DNA from: Symbiodinium kawagutii
Lineage: Eukaryota; Sar; Dinophyceae; Suessiales; Symbiodiniaceae
Assembly (NCBI GenBank): GCA_009767595.1
Contig: VSDK01010480.1
Location: forward strand, 533,479 to 597,478
DNA: 64,000 nt
Direction: 5' to 3'
The stretch's first letter is position 1; each line of letters starts with the position of its first letter. The translations under genes were made by a program, and so were the position numbers. Under the pieces are notes generated by a model. The model made no database searches and was not told where the DNA came from. It saw only the letters and a list, made by a program, of their open reading frames with translations. Shown one piece after another: positions 45,245 through 55,659 of this stretch.

Positions 45245-45640
45245 AGGCTTGATGCCTTGGTGGGTTGATGACTTGGTGCAGAGTTGTTTGATGATCTTTA
45301 GTGGTTGTTGATCTTCATTGGTTTGTTATTGATCTTCATTGGTTGTGCCTTGGTTGTCAGTGATCTTCATTGGTTGGTTGATCATTCTCTTGGTTGGGTA
45401 GTGGTTATTGTCATTGCACATGATTGTTTTTCATTGGCTATTTACAGTAAATGATTGTTGTTTTTTCTTTGTATGTGATCTTTATTGGTTGTCATTGACA
45501 TTGGTTATTGTCAATGATCTTTATTGATTGCCATTGGTTACTGTTGATGATCTTTATTGGTTGCCATTGGTTACTGTTGATGATCGTTATTGGTTGCCAT
45601 AGTTGGTTGTTTATGGTCATTGCGATTGTATCTATGTTTG
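45245..45640. repeat. TTATTGGTTGCCATTGG repeat
   Basis: Units around GATCTTTATTGGTTGCCATT recur at 45475-45600 with about 50-base spacing; an earlier part is GATCTTCATTGGTTG. G/T-rich on plus, to the right of the exon at 45163. Confidence 0.75.
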
Positions 45641-45926
45641 TGACCTCCACTAGTTGTTTGATGATCAACACCCAACTCACTTGTCATACATCCAAGCATG
45701 TCTGGGTTGAAAATATCCGACCATCGCAACTGCCCCGGCTTCCATGGCGTCATGGCCATGCAGCGGCCTGGTACAATGGTAGGCCATGATCAAGCAACTG
45801 TGTGTCAATCATGTGGGGATCGTCATCAATTGATCGGGGAATTATTCATGAGCTCAGTAGTTCTATCAATTTGGAAATCGCTTTGATCTACTTTGCGAAA
45901 CACGAAAAACATCATCGCAATCAGTC

Positions 45927-46000
45927 CTAGTTGGTGGTTGAACAACCCCTCTGAAAAGTATTCGTCAACCAACCAGCCAACCGACCAGTCACAAATGGTA
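45927..46000. mobile_element. Partial family A element
   Basis: The left arm CTAGTTGGTGGTTGAACAAC and part of the interior (GTCAACCAACCAGCCAACC) are present; the right arm is absent. Confidence 0.6.
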
Positions 46001-46149
46001 TATCCCGACATTTTTTGCTTATTAGTTGGCTCATCCACCAACCAATATCAACCAACTAAGCACGAATCATGAAGGCTACCTAAGCACCTGCCAACCACCA
46101 TCAACAGGCCAACTAACCAGTCACCCATGATCCAGCCGAACCCATCCAC

Positions 46150-46192
46150 TGCCTCTTTCGTCTCCACAGCTGCAGGCTTGGTGGCGGCAGCC
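46150..46192 (-). CDS. Candidate short exon, Ala/Lys/Glu-rich
   Basis: Minus exon (1 nt + 14 codons) between acceptor CCTTGACAG and donor GAGGCA|GTGGAT, reading AAATKPAAVETKEA. It is flanked by C-rich repeat on the left and G-rich on the right. The composition resembles ASNTETPRPAEAPKTE at 34827-34874. Confidence 0.45.
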
Positions 46193-46847
46193 CTGTCAAG
46201 GTCAAGGGCTGATCAGCAAGGAACGTGGAGGAAGTGCTAAGCTAGGCCGAGGCTGGTTGCTAGCTGGGGTTTGCTTCCCTGAGACATAGCCATGGTGAAT
46301 CATCCCAATATAATGTAGGTGAACTACCCCCTGTAGCCATGGTCAAAGGTGGGTGAACCAAGCCTATTATAATCATGGTGATCTAGGAACCAGCTACGAG
46401 CCGTGGGGGTACATCCAGCCGTAGCATAGCCATGCATGGCCTGGTGAAACACGTCTCAATAGCACCACCTGGAGATGACTTGGACATACTTGGACACAAC
46501 TTGGCTGATGGATTCCCTGTGGTACACCACCAGTATGATTGCTTGGAAACTGCACCTATCAGAGCACTGCTTCCACTTGCTGAAGAACTGGCTTTTAGTA
46601 ACTACAATCCTAACATATCCTTCAATCAATAATCGCAATTGATTGATACTGATTGTAACTAACCAGAGCTGCATATGGCTTGGGAAAAGACTTTGACTGA
46701 TGAACAACATTACATTTTGCACGTTAACACTATAGAAAGATGTCTCAAAATGAACAAATCCCTTTCCGTTGTTTTCCGGAACTGATGCTTTCCCCCCGTT
46801 GTTTTCCCCCGGCTCTCGCCCCTCTCGTGCCTTTTTGGTGCAGGCAC

Positions 46848-47024
46848 CGTTGGGATCACCGGGGGTGCTGCTGGGGGCACGCTGGGTGAGGGGCCCTGCA
46901 TCACCGGCATCGTGGGCGCTGCAGTTGGTGCGGGCGGAGCGGTGTGATGGGCTGGGGGCATGGCTGGTGGTGCAGCCGGTGGGCGCAGTGGCGCCACAGA
47001 TGGAGCGACTGGATATGGGGCCTG
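46848..47024 (-). CDS. Pro/Ala-rich exon, disordered protein segment
   Basis: Minus exon of exactly 59 codons between acceptor CTCAGGCAG and donor CCAACG|GTGCCT. It reads QAPYPVAPSVAPLRPPAAPP, AMPPAHHTAPPAPTAAPTMP, then VMQGPSPSVPPAAPPVIPT. About two thirds of residues are Pro or Ala. Such stretches typify disordered regions of RNA-binding or scaffold proteins; that role is inferred. The frame is open beyond the donor (VPAPKRHERGE), so the end is uncertain. A second open minus frame (Ser/Gly/Cys-rich) is less regular. Confidence 0.58.
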
Positions 47025-47099
47025 CTGCCTGAGCAGGGCGGAACTGCCCCAAGCTCTGGAGCTGAGGTGATGAAGATTTTGTTAAGGGGAATATTACTT

Positions 47100-47520
47100 A
47101 AAGATGGTGTTGAAAGAGATTGTGGTTAAATATTGCTGTATTAAAGGTGTTCAATATTACAGTATTGTATAAATATGTTGTGTTATTTTGCAGAGATTGT
47201 ACAGTATTTCATGTAGAAAATATCGTATTTTCTGGTTTTTAGAGGTCAGAAATTATGGCTCTAAGGATACTTTGGGGAACTCGCAGCTTCATACATACAG
47301 CCCACGTATCCCTGGTGTGTTTGGGTTCGTGAAGCGTTTTGGGCTCGTACCCCATGAGCACTTGAGAAGTGAGGACGGGTTTCTCCATTTGTTTCATGAA
47401 GGCTTGGCCAAGTTCTTAAAGTGCAACTGTAATGAAACATGTGAAGCAAAACTGCGGCTGTTGGGATATATGGATCATGATCGTCATTCATGAGTAAGGA
47501 TGAAATCACCATAGGCTCTT
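47100..47520. other. Ambiguous ORF region
   Basis: A plus frame at 47188-47493 (101 codons, containing VFGFVKRFGLVPHEHLRSED) and a minus frame at 47261-47542 overlap. Neither has recognisable motifs or clear splice context; composition is about 45 percent GC. Confidence 0.3.
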
Positions 47521-47716
47521 GGTAACTAAATGTAACTACCATAGACCTTCCTAGGTCGAGGTTGGATGACCAGTTTCCGATTGGGATACCCTTCTGATAG
47601 GGTCCATGTTAGTTTCCAGGAGGGTAACTCCCTGACTCCGACTCGCGACATTGAGTAACGGGTACCCGGCTCGTGAAGCAACCTAAGCTCGCGCCCTAGG
47701 AGGCCACCCTCCCCAC

Positions 47717-47908
47717 GTGCTGTCTGCTTGCCCTGGGCTTCCCCCACTGGAACGGCTGCGTGTTGAGGAGGGGGGCGTTGGAGAACTGTGCCGTCAACGG
47801 AGCGCGCCTGGCCGTGATCCAAACCCAGCCGTACCACCGAAACAGGCCCCCGTTGAGGTGCTCCTTAAGCATGGGATCGTTCAACAGGGTGCCCCATTCC
47901 GCAGGTTT
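47717..47908 (-). CDS. Large internal exon, unknown protein
   Basis: Minus exon of exactly 64 codons (acceptor CCCCCCAAG, donor AGACAGCAC|GTGGGG). It begins KPAEWGTLLNDPMLKEHLNG, continues GLFRWYGWVWITARRAPLTA and ends with QPFQWGKPRASRQH. Third positions are about 80 percent G or C, second only to the Gly/Lys exon. The Trp/Tyr/Phe-rich centre suggests a folded domain, not recognised. The frame is open on both sides (a stop TAG follows 7 codons after the donor), so it could also be a terminal exon. Confidence 0.6.
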
Positions 47909-48611
47909 CTTGGGGGGTGGATGATGGTGATCAATGTTCATCATGGGGGTCATATCCTCAGATTTTTGGCGGATCAATCTTAATTCGCTCCAGTGGTTGT
48001 TGGTTAATTGGATTAAAAAAACCTCTTAAATCAATCCCTAAGATTGTTCATGGTACCCGTCAAATATGACCAGTAAATATAATTATCATTGCTACAACTT
48101 GGTAACCCTTGGTGACTGTTCCCATCATTGGCAAAATACCTAAGATCACTATGATTAATCACTACCATTCATCGTCACAAATCATCCTCATGATTCTTAA
48201 TATATAACCATGATTTACCATTTGTTTGCAATAACCATTCTAAAAGGAAAATCCATCTTAGTAAGTGTGTCCATGGTTCTAAAGTCCCCCAACTGGGGTT
48301 ATACTACTTGTCAGTGGCTTGTAACCATGGTCACCAACTACCTACTAAGTGAAATGATCCACCAAGTAACCATCAACCAGTTGCTTCGCACCAACATCCT
48401 TAACCAACCAGTGGGCTATCACCAACATTGACCACCAGTTTGCAATAGCATGTAATTACCACCATCAGTGTCAACATAATCAACCATCCATTGGTTAACA
48501 CTGATTATAGTAGATCATCGGATGGATAATACATTAACCACCAGTTTGCAATAACATCCATGGTTTCGACTACAACCAGTGTTAACCATCCAATCTCATC
48601 CATTGATTCAC

Positions 48612-48728
48612 CATCCCCTGAGACCCGGACCCGTTGCAAGCCCCCAAATGCTGTGGCTGCGGAGCCGCATAGGCAGGCGCAGCTGGGGGAGGAGCAAAGT
48701 GCTGCTGCTGCTGCTGCATCGCCTGAAG
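48612..48728 (-). CDS. Gln/Pro/Ala-rich exon
   Basis: Minus exon of exactly 39 codons after a textbook acceptor TCTTTGTTTGCAG and ending GGGATG|GTGAAT. It reads LQAMQQQQQHFAPPPAAPAY then AAPQPQHLGACNGSGSQGM. The polyglutamine and Pro/Ala character matches the exon at 46848-47024, so both probably belong to the same protein. An in-frame shifted reading (Cys/Ala-rich) is a shadow. Confidence 0.62.
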
Positions 48729-48779
48729 CTGCAAACAAAGAGATGTCAACTGGTCAAGCATTGCAAATGATTATTATGA

Positions 48780-50040
48780 TTATTACAATATTATGATTAT
48801 AATAGTGATTATGCAGCTGCAAATGATGATTATTATGATTATGATTATGATTATTGCTAAACTTGAATTTGATATGATTATGATTATGATTATTGCCTCT
48901 GCGCAGCGAGTCAATCGCTACCTCCATTGTTTCAGGTGCCGGAAACGAATGGCAAATTGCAAATGATTAATGAATAAAGTAATGATGGCTGCTCTTGATT
49001 ATGATTATTACAATGGTTACAAATTTGGGAACAACTTAAAATATAAACCAGTAAAAAGGCATGTGATTAGTATTCTCATGGCTGATGATTGCCAATACAT
49101 TAGGTAGAAAGCTTTATTCATCAGTCTTTATGATGATAAACCAGTATTAACAGCCATTATGCTGTACTATGGTTCATAAGGTGGTTAACGAATGGTTGAT
49201 TGATGGTTCATTGATGATCAGAGTTGCTGATGGCTCCTAAGCTGGTTACTGAATGGTTCATAATAGTGAATCTTTACTAATTAAATATACAAAAAGTGTT
49301 AACTGCATGGCAACTGGTGAACTTTGTTTCGTGGAGTCATTCAAGTAGTTCACCAATAAACTACTCGATATACTGGTTGCTGAATGAACGCGAATGATAC
49401 TTGTTCATGCATGGTTCATAGATGTTTCGTTGATGTTTCAAAATCATCCTTTATATGAATCATTTCCAGAAATCAGTATGGTTGGCATCTACTATACCCT
49501 ATAACCACTAGTGACCCCAACTGTTTTTGCGAGTTCCCAATGGCTTTAAAAAAACAGCGCGTCTACTCCAACCCCTTGGGACTTCCACCACGGCGCTTCA
49601 AAAGGTGCCTGAGGTTGTGAATGGATAAGACTTAGCATGATTAATCACCACTGGTCAGCTGATCACTCATCATTAAACAAATGGATAAGCATCACCGTGG
49701 TAGTTTCATTGAGCTAAGTATGGTGTATCTGATCCACAGTGATAGTTTTCTCTTAGATAAACCATTTACCCATGGTTAGGTATAGATAATCAAATAGACC
49801 AACTCATGACAAATCCATGGCTATTATCATGGAGTTGATGGTGATTGATAATAAAGGTGCTTAATCACAGCTCATGATGCTCAACGAAGGAACTAGATAA
49901 ATGGTTGAAACATGATTCTTAGTGTATAAATGTATTGCCTCACATGAATGGTGCTAAGGATGCTAATTACATAATGTTTGATTCACCGTTCTTGAGGCAT
50001 TTTTCAAGCCTTCATCAAGCAGTTCTGTGAGTTTCTGGAT
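48780..50040. other. Intron-like spacer
   Basis: ATTATGATTATGATTATTGC repeats at 48760-48900, then mixed DNA with TGGTTCATTGATG phrases. No supportable gene. Confidence 0.5.
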
Positions 50041-50062
50041 GCTTCAGCTTCCCAATCGCCAC

Positions 50063-50128
50063 CCTGGAAACGCTTGGGGCCCCCACGGGATGCACAGGAG
50101 GCTGAGTGGAGAATGGCTGGAAGAATGC
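50063..50128 (-). CDS. Candidate exon, Pro/Val/Ser-rich
   Basis: Minus exon of exactly 22 codons between acceptor GCAGGTCAG and donor TCCAGG|GTGGCG, reading AFFQPFSTQPPVHPVGAPSV then SR. The style fits the neighbouring Pro/Gln-rich exons. A second minus frame (RGGPKRFQGGDWEAEA) is open too. Confidence 0.45.
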
Positions 50129-50887
50129 CTGACCTGCCGCTGCTTAACATTGTGCCACGGTGTTGAGCAGTCTCCATGATTCCTCTAGGATGGGTAAACT
50201 TGGTTGACCACTGGAAAAATGGGTACCCTTGGTTTCCAATGCCGGGTAACCAATGACGATTTCCTATAGCAGCTAATGATGGGGTAAACTTGATTAATGG
50301 ATGTGTGAGTGGAATCTCTTACTTGGTCAGTATCCAAAACACATTATTTAGTCGTGGTAAGTTGTGGGGAAATGCTGAAGCATAAACGTCACTTGCAAAA
50401 AAAAACACATAATGAATAGTAAGCGCCTATTGATCATCGGTTTGCTTGTGGTTAGGGATCATACGCTATTCCCGTAGTAGTTTATCGGAGCTTTTGATGT
50501 TTCCCAATAAGCCAACGATTTGCTGTTGACGAGACTCAACGGTCTTGGCAACTGGTTAGGTTCGTCCTTAGTGGTTTCAGCAATCAACCAACATGTATTT
50601 CGTGGTGTCATAATGGCTATCAATCAACTACAATTCATGTTGCTTGATGATCCTTACATTGTCAACCATGACGGTGAAAACAGTAATCAGCAACCCATCT
50701 TCGTAGTCGACCATTGACCAATCATCAATCAACCAACCCCCATCATGACTGATGGTTGCTAATCATTAGATTACCAAGTGTTACCATCTGGTAGGTAGCT
50801 TAGTACCCATCGTTTTATGAGGTAAAACATCATGATTGCCAATGATTGTTGCGGTTCCTAGTTGGCTGATGATTTTTGTGCCGGCAC

Positions 50888-50932
50888 CTGGGTTCCCACA
50901 CCTCCTTGGCTCCATTGGGCTTGGCTGTTGGC
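50888..50932 (-). CDS. Candidate short exon, Gln/Gly-rich
   Basis: Minus exon of exactly 15 codons between acceptor CCTTGCGAG and donor ACCCAG|GTGCCG, reading ANSQAQWSQGGVGTQ. It is flanked by C-rich and G-rich repeats and fits the Gln-rich series at 46.8-52.2 kb. Confidence 0.42.
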
Positions 50933-51419
50933 CTCGCAAGGGTCAGCGTAGTGGTTGAATAGTGGCTGATGGCGGACAAGAAGGACGGGAAGATCATGTT
51001 GCATGGTGAAGTTTGAATGGGTCATTGGTGGTTGATCATGATTAATTAATTGATGATGGTTGGTGATCGGCAAGAATGGTTGTGATAGTGATGTGTCGTC
51101 AATTAACAGCAAATTATGTTAACAAAGCTGGTAGTAATGATGGCTACTGATGATGGACAGAAATGAAAGTTGACATCCCTCAGGGGTGAATAGTGCAAAA
51201 CATGTATAACAATGGTTGATGATGGTGAATGCTTGACCTCATCACAGCAGTAGAATGGTTGATGATGCTCAACACATGCTCAAACCATAGTAGTCAAGCA
51301 TGGGTGAGAACTGTTACCAAAGCTCAATCATGCTACTCTTGCTGATTATTTTTCCCTATTAGCTAGCTCGAACTGTAATTCCCTATTATTCCCTACTTAT
51401 ATTGACCCAGCTCGCCACA

Positions 51420-51540
51420 TCTATCCCCAAAGCCAGCTTTACCATGCTATGTCTACCTGAAAACTGCTTGCCACCCCGATGAAGTCTCAGGACTGCCGAG
51501 CGCTTCGGAAATTCATTTGAAACAGGTAGGACTGTGAGAA
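51420..51540. CDS. Candidate exon, strand undecided
   Basis: On plus CYVYLKTACHPDEVSGLPSA continues SEIHLKQ to a good donor CAG|GTAGG. On minus, RSAVLRLHRG lies between TTCCGAAG and a GTGGCA donor, with a longer open frame. I cannot choose; the plus reading is the longer one. Confidence 0.28.
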
Positions 51541-51839
51541 TAACTATTATGGCTATTGGTTTCTAGGTTAGTCTTGGTTAATTATTGTGGCTAGATTTAT
51601 GGGTATATGATAATTGGGATTAGTATTGGGATACTGTAACCATTATGGCAGTTATTATGGCTATTCATCCTTGGTTGCCGTTGGTTGAGAAAGGTCCACT
51701 ATGGATCTATGATTATCTTTGATAACTAGATTTCCCACAATTTGGGTACGGCCCTTGGAGTGTTTCACCGACATACATAGATATGGTGAGCATTGATAGA
51801 TTATAAGTTTCACCCACAAGTCGCCATGGTCAACCATCA

Positions 51840-52135
51840 GTAATTAACCATCAACCGTTATTGAGCATATATCTCAGCATTCTCAGTGATAGCTGATAAC
51901 TTTTCTCACCATCATTAGCCATGATTAAGCATCACAAACCTTTCTTAACCATCCTTCAGCATAGCTATCAACCATGAATCATTAGTCAAATCATCATCAA
52001 TCACTAGCTATAACCCAAATCAACCATCATTAACCCTTCATCAACCAAAATCAACTATCATCAACCAACCATTACCAAGCATTAACCAACCATTAACCAA
52101 CCCTTCATCAACCCTTCATCACTCGTCGGCCATCA
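51840..52135. repeat. C-rich ATCAACCATCATTAACCC repeat
   Basis: Degenerate AACCATCA / CATTAACCAACC phrases on plus, directly left of the exon at 52148. Confidence 0.7.
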
Positions 52136-52147
52136 ACCAGCAGCCAC

Positions 52148-52185
52148 CTGGGGATAGTAGGCTTGGCGCATATCCGGGCTCGGGC
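52148..52185 (-). CDS. Candidate 38-nt exon, Pro/Gln/Tyr-rich
   Basis: Minus exon (2 nt + 12 codons) between acceptor AACGCCAG and donor CCCCAG|GTGGCT, reading PSPDMRQAYYPQ. It sits precisely at the switch from C-rich (left) to G-rich GGTTTTATAGGG repeat (right). It probably belongs with the Gln/Pro-rich exons to its left. Confidence 0.45.
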
Positions 52186-52199
52186 CTGGCGTTCGGATG

Positions 52200-52440
52200 T
52201 TGAGATGTTGAGAAAACATGTGAAAATGTGGTGGTTTTTAGAGGAATTTATCATGGGTTTTTGTAAGGGTTTTATATGATTATGTGGTTTTATGGTGGTT
52301 TTTATAGGGATTCATCATGGTTTTAATAGGGATCCATCATGGTTTTATAGGGGTTCACTTGTGGTTTTATAGGGATTTTTCATGGTTTTATAGGGGTTAA
52401 CTTGTGGTTAGTAAGCATTGATAGTGATTATAGTGATTAA
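52200..52440. repeat. ATGGTTTTATAGGGGTTCA repeat
   Basis: The phrase GGTTTTATAGGGATT and variants recur every 25-40 bases; another local intron-repeat dialect. Confidence 0.75.
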
Positions 52441-52619
52441 TAATTTTGGACAATCACCAACAATAGGTTTTAAAGCCGGGGTTATGGTGGGTAATCATGT
52501 TTTGTTTTCTACGTTTTTTGTTTAATGTGTTTGTTTTAAATATGGTTTTAAAGGTTCGATAGGGCTGACAGTGGTCCTGACAGTTGCTAATCATCGGGGA
52601 TAACCACCAACAATAAGAC

Positions 52620-52797
52620 CAATTTGGGTGTTTCTCAAAATAAGGGATTAACTTGTCGTCAATGATAGGGGATATAGGAATCAACAAGACCAATATGGTG
52701 GTTTCTTAAGCCATGGCGGCACTCCCAAAATTGGTTGGTTTACTCTACAAATGGCTAATAATGGATGATCTGGGGGTACCCCTATTTTGAGAAACAC
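52620..52797. mobile_element. Family D element(s), probably two overlapping
   Basis: TGTTTCTCAAAATAAGGGAT at 52630, GGTGGTTTCTTAAGCCATGG at 52700 and TACCCCTATTTTGAGAAACA at 52776 give one complete element (52700-52797) and one remnant at its left. Confidence 0.7.
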
Positions 52798-53529
52798 CCA
52801 TACATAGTAGGAGGTGAGTGAGTACCTTTGATGAGCTTTGACCATGGGTATTGCACTTGATAATGGTCACTTGTGGCGTAAGTGGTTCATCAGGGTTTAC
52901 ATGGTTGATAATTGTTGCCATGTTCAATTATGGTTGCAAATGGTTTAAAATGGTTGAGAATGCATTAAAAAAATGGTCAAGAATGTTTCTTCACATTTAA
53001 CAACAGTCTCATTGTCAAATAAAATAGCTGATAACAGCCGTAACGTTCATACTGTGGCCCATGGTGGCCATTCCATGGTTTGCACTGGTGAACATGTAAG
53101 GAAAAAAACTATCCTGATGGCTCTTGCTGCTTGCTCCCACAATTGTCTATGGAAAACGGGTTTAGAAAGCATCTAGAGTAGGCAAAGTGTTGCTTATTGT
53201 TGGTTATTGTTGGCAAAGTACTTGGTCTTTAATTTTGCAAGGGAGCTGTTGGTTATTTTTGGCTAACTCTTAGAATAAAAGCGCAAGAATTTGTCAATGG
53301 TTGCTTCTAGTTCTTGACACCTAATGTTGGCCAGGCATTAATCATCAACGGTTGAGCAAGATGGATCATTTTCAAACAGTAGTGGCTTGTCACCATCCTT
53401 TCTACAAGAAGTACTTATTAGTGCTTGCGACGTCCAACTCCTGTAGCAGTCCAATGAAATCGGTAAAATCGAGAGGAGATGCACCTGTTCACCCACAAAT
53501 GTCACAATAAACAGCCTGCGATTCAGCAT

Positions 53530-53870
53530 CCAATACGAATCGGTATGAGTGGTTCAGTTCTCCACGACCTCCTTTTGGTCCTTTTTTCACGCGCAAGTCT
53601 CGCTGCGGCGCTGCCACAACTTGCGCATCCAATTTGTTTTCTACACGCCCTTGAAGCTTTGCTTCAAGAACTGGATGGTGTAAATCTGCCGCTTGCAGAA
53701 CTCAACGGGAGACGGAAGATGGTTCCGGGGTTGCCTCCTCCTTGGGCAGCTAAGCTACCACCAGTACACCATGGTAACAAGGCACACAGGGATCCAGCAG
53801 TTCCAACAAGTGACATGACCTGCTTCAGAAATCTGGGGTTGGGAGGTACTCTCCTGGCAGTCCTTCCATA
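53530..53870 (-). CDS. Coding-like island, frame undecided
   Basis: On minus, the right part reads SLVGTAGSLCALLPWCTGGS in one frame, the centre VEFCKRQIYTIQFLKQSFKG in another, and the left part EAKLQGRVENKLDAQVVAAP then QRDLRVKKGPKGGRGELNH in a third. A 130-codon plus frame also crosses it. Shifting frames fit several small exons or a decayed gene; no product recognised. Confidence 0.3.
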
Positions 53871-54424
53871 GGCTATGACCTTAACATGATTTTGGTTGCC
53901 AGCTTTGCAGGTGAACTTTCAGGTGTTTTCTTCCCAGCAATTTTGCAGGTAATACAGCCAAATTTGCACTTTTCCTGACAAAAATGATATGTCGGAAGCT
54001 ATTTTTAGGGTATATTTGGTATATCCCCCTACTTGATCCCATTTAGGGCATATGTTGGACATTGTTTATCAGGTCCATTTTTTTGATCATGAACCCAGAA
54101 GAATCAGCCCTGAGACACCACAACCAGGCCGCGCAATCCGTAAAAGGATTATGAACAGCAACCTCTGATGCAACCATTGAAGTTTCATTGGTGGCTAACC
54201 AACCAGCCCATCAATGGTTAATAATCAAACTTGGATAATCAACATTCATGCGAGACTGACTTCAACACAACCATCGATCATCAAAGATTAATACAATGAT
54301 CGATACAACCATTGTTAACCATCCTTGTTGTATCATTGGTGCCTGGGAGGATGATATGACAGCCACCATTCATCACGTATCCATTGATCAATGACCAGCT
54401 GCTCATCACACGATCCAACTGTAT

Positions 54425-54530
54425 GATCTCTCTGTTCCCCCCACTTCATCCGTCCCCTTGGCGACTGCAACAGGCTCGCGATCCCGGCGTGGTGACCATG
54501 AACTCCGAGGCTGCAGCCAACAAGATCTGA
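54425..54530 (-). CDS. GC-rich candidate exon, frame undecided
   Basis: Minus frames after acceptor TTGGCTGCAG read PRSSWSPRRDREPVAVAKGT (donor at GATGAA|GTGGGG), and in another frame LLAAASEFMVTTPGSRACCS. It is flanked by the AGGATCAAATGT repeat on the right. Confidence 0.36.
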
Positions 54531-54594
54531 GAAATCTGAGGTGTTTAGGATCAACTGTTTCTGCTTCTGGCTTTCTGAGCTTCAGGCTCACATC

Positions 54595-54835
54595 CGTCAA
54601 ATGATAAGGATCACATGTCAAGGATCAAGTGTCACGGATCAAATGTTGAGGATCAAATGTGAATGGCCAAATGTAAATGCTCAGGATCGAATGTTGAAGA
54701 TTGAACGTTCAAAATCAAATGTTATAAATTAAAAATCAAACGTTAAGGATCAAAATTCAAAGATCGAATATCATCGAATGCCAAGGATCAAATGTTAAGG
54801 ACCACAAGGATCAAATGCTCACGTTCCTCAAATGT
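54595..54835. repeat. AGGATCAAATGT degenerate repeat
   Basis: About 14 variants of AAGGATCAAATGTT at irregular 12-20 base spacing, not seen elsewhere in the window. Confidence 0.8.
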
Positions 54836-55059
54836 GACATCTTCTACTTCCTTCGGCCAAAGTCAGGCTCGCTCATGCTGGCTCACCAAAACTGTCAGCC
54901 AATTCTCAGCCAGAGTTGATTGGGCATTCTCGATTGGTATCTTACAAAATGATACATGACTTGATTACAACATATAATTACATATTTTCTATTGTTTTGT
55001 CATACAAGCACAAATATGATCACATCAATAATCAATAAATGCACAATATTTTAAGTCTA

Positions 55060-55160
55060 CTGGTTGGTGGTTTGAACCCCTATGAAAAATATGCTTGTCA
55101 ACCAACCATTTGTTAATCATTGCTAGGGAAAATAAAAAAGTCAATCAAACCACCAACCAG
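55060..55160. mobile_element. Family A TIR element, intact
   Basis: CTGGTTGGTGGTTTGAACCC to AATCAAACCACCAACCAG; the complementarity extends one to three bases outward (CTA/TAG). It is the first of three elements in 390 bp. Confidence 0.9.
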
Positions 55161-55205
55161 TAGTCCCCTTTTGTACTCAAAGCCACCAACCCTATTGTTG
55201 GGTAT

Positions 55206-55316
55206 GGCAGTGGGTCAAAAACCTGTACCCCTGGTTCCCCATCATCAACCATTGTTTCCCTATTGTTGTTGGTTATTATCCCCCTGAAATTGGTTGGTTA
55301 GTTTTGACCCAAAGCC
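55206..55316. mobile_element. Family B TIR element with 4-bp target duplication
   Basis: GGCAGTGGGTCAAAAACCTG to AGTTTTGACCCAAAGCC. Flanks 55202-55205 and 55317-55320 are both GTAT. Confidence 0.9.
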
Positions 55317-55345
55317 GTATCATCCCCTATTGTTGGCCATTAATT

Positions 55346-55446
55346 GGCAGTGGGTCAAACCCCTTAGTCCCCCTGGTTCCCCTATCATTAACCATTATTG
55401 TTGGTTCTCAACCCCATTATTGGTTGGTTAATATTGACCCATAGCC
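55346..55446. mobile_element. Family B TIR element with 4-bp target duplication
   Basis: GGCAGTGGGTCAAACCCCTT to TAATATTGACCCATAGCC. Flanks 55342-55345 and 55447-55450 are both AATT. It is only 30 bp from the previous family B copy. Confidence 0.9.
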
Positions 55447-55536
55447 AATTAATTGTACTTCATACCTGGCATCACCATTCCATAGGATCCACAGGTCGTT
55501 GCCCAGGTCGTTTTTGCCTCAGATCCGCAGCCCCAC

Positions 55537-55659
55537 GGAGCCCTCGCCGCTCTCGCAGGTTTCGCCGCCCTCAACGGAAGGCGGTGGCTGCCAGGCCTCG
55601 ATGACCAACCCTTGGGCCCTTGGGTACCAGTGGTGATGCCAGGAGTTGATGGCTCTACC
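55537..55659 (-). CDS. Internal exon, unknown protein
   Basis: Minus exon of exactly 41 codons between acceptor CCTTCTTCAG and donor GGCTCC|GTGGGG. It reads GRAINSWHHHWYPRAQGLVI, EAWQPPPSVEGGETCESGEG and S. G/C dominates third positions (ATC, AAC, TCC, TGG, CAC, CAC, TAC). Plus and other minus frames are open too (a plus frame reads GALAALAGFAALNGRRWLPG), so the strand is probable, not certain. Three TIR elements crowd its downstream intron. Confidence 0.52.

Noticed and set aside
47188..47493. 101-codon plus ORF with plausible residues
   Set aside because: No codon bias, no splice context, and an overlapping minus ORF of similar quality; left as an ambiguous region.
53479..53871. 130-codon plus ORF with Leu-rich centre
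   Set aside because: Three minus frames over the same bases are just as open; no evidence chooses plus.
7343..55446. Reading family B GGCTATGGGTC repeats as a regulatory motif near genes
   Set aside because: Paired inverted ends, a shared core and 4-bp duplications show they are elements, not isolated motifs.
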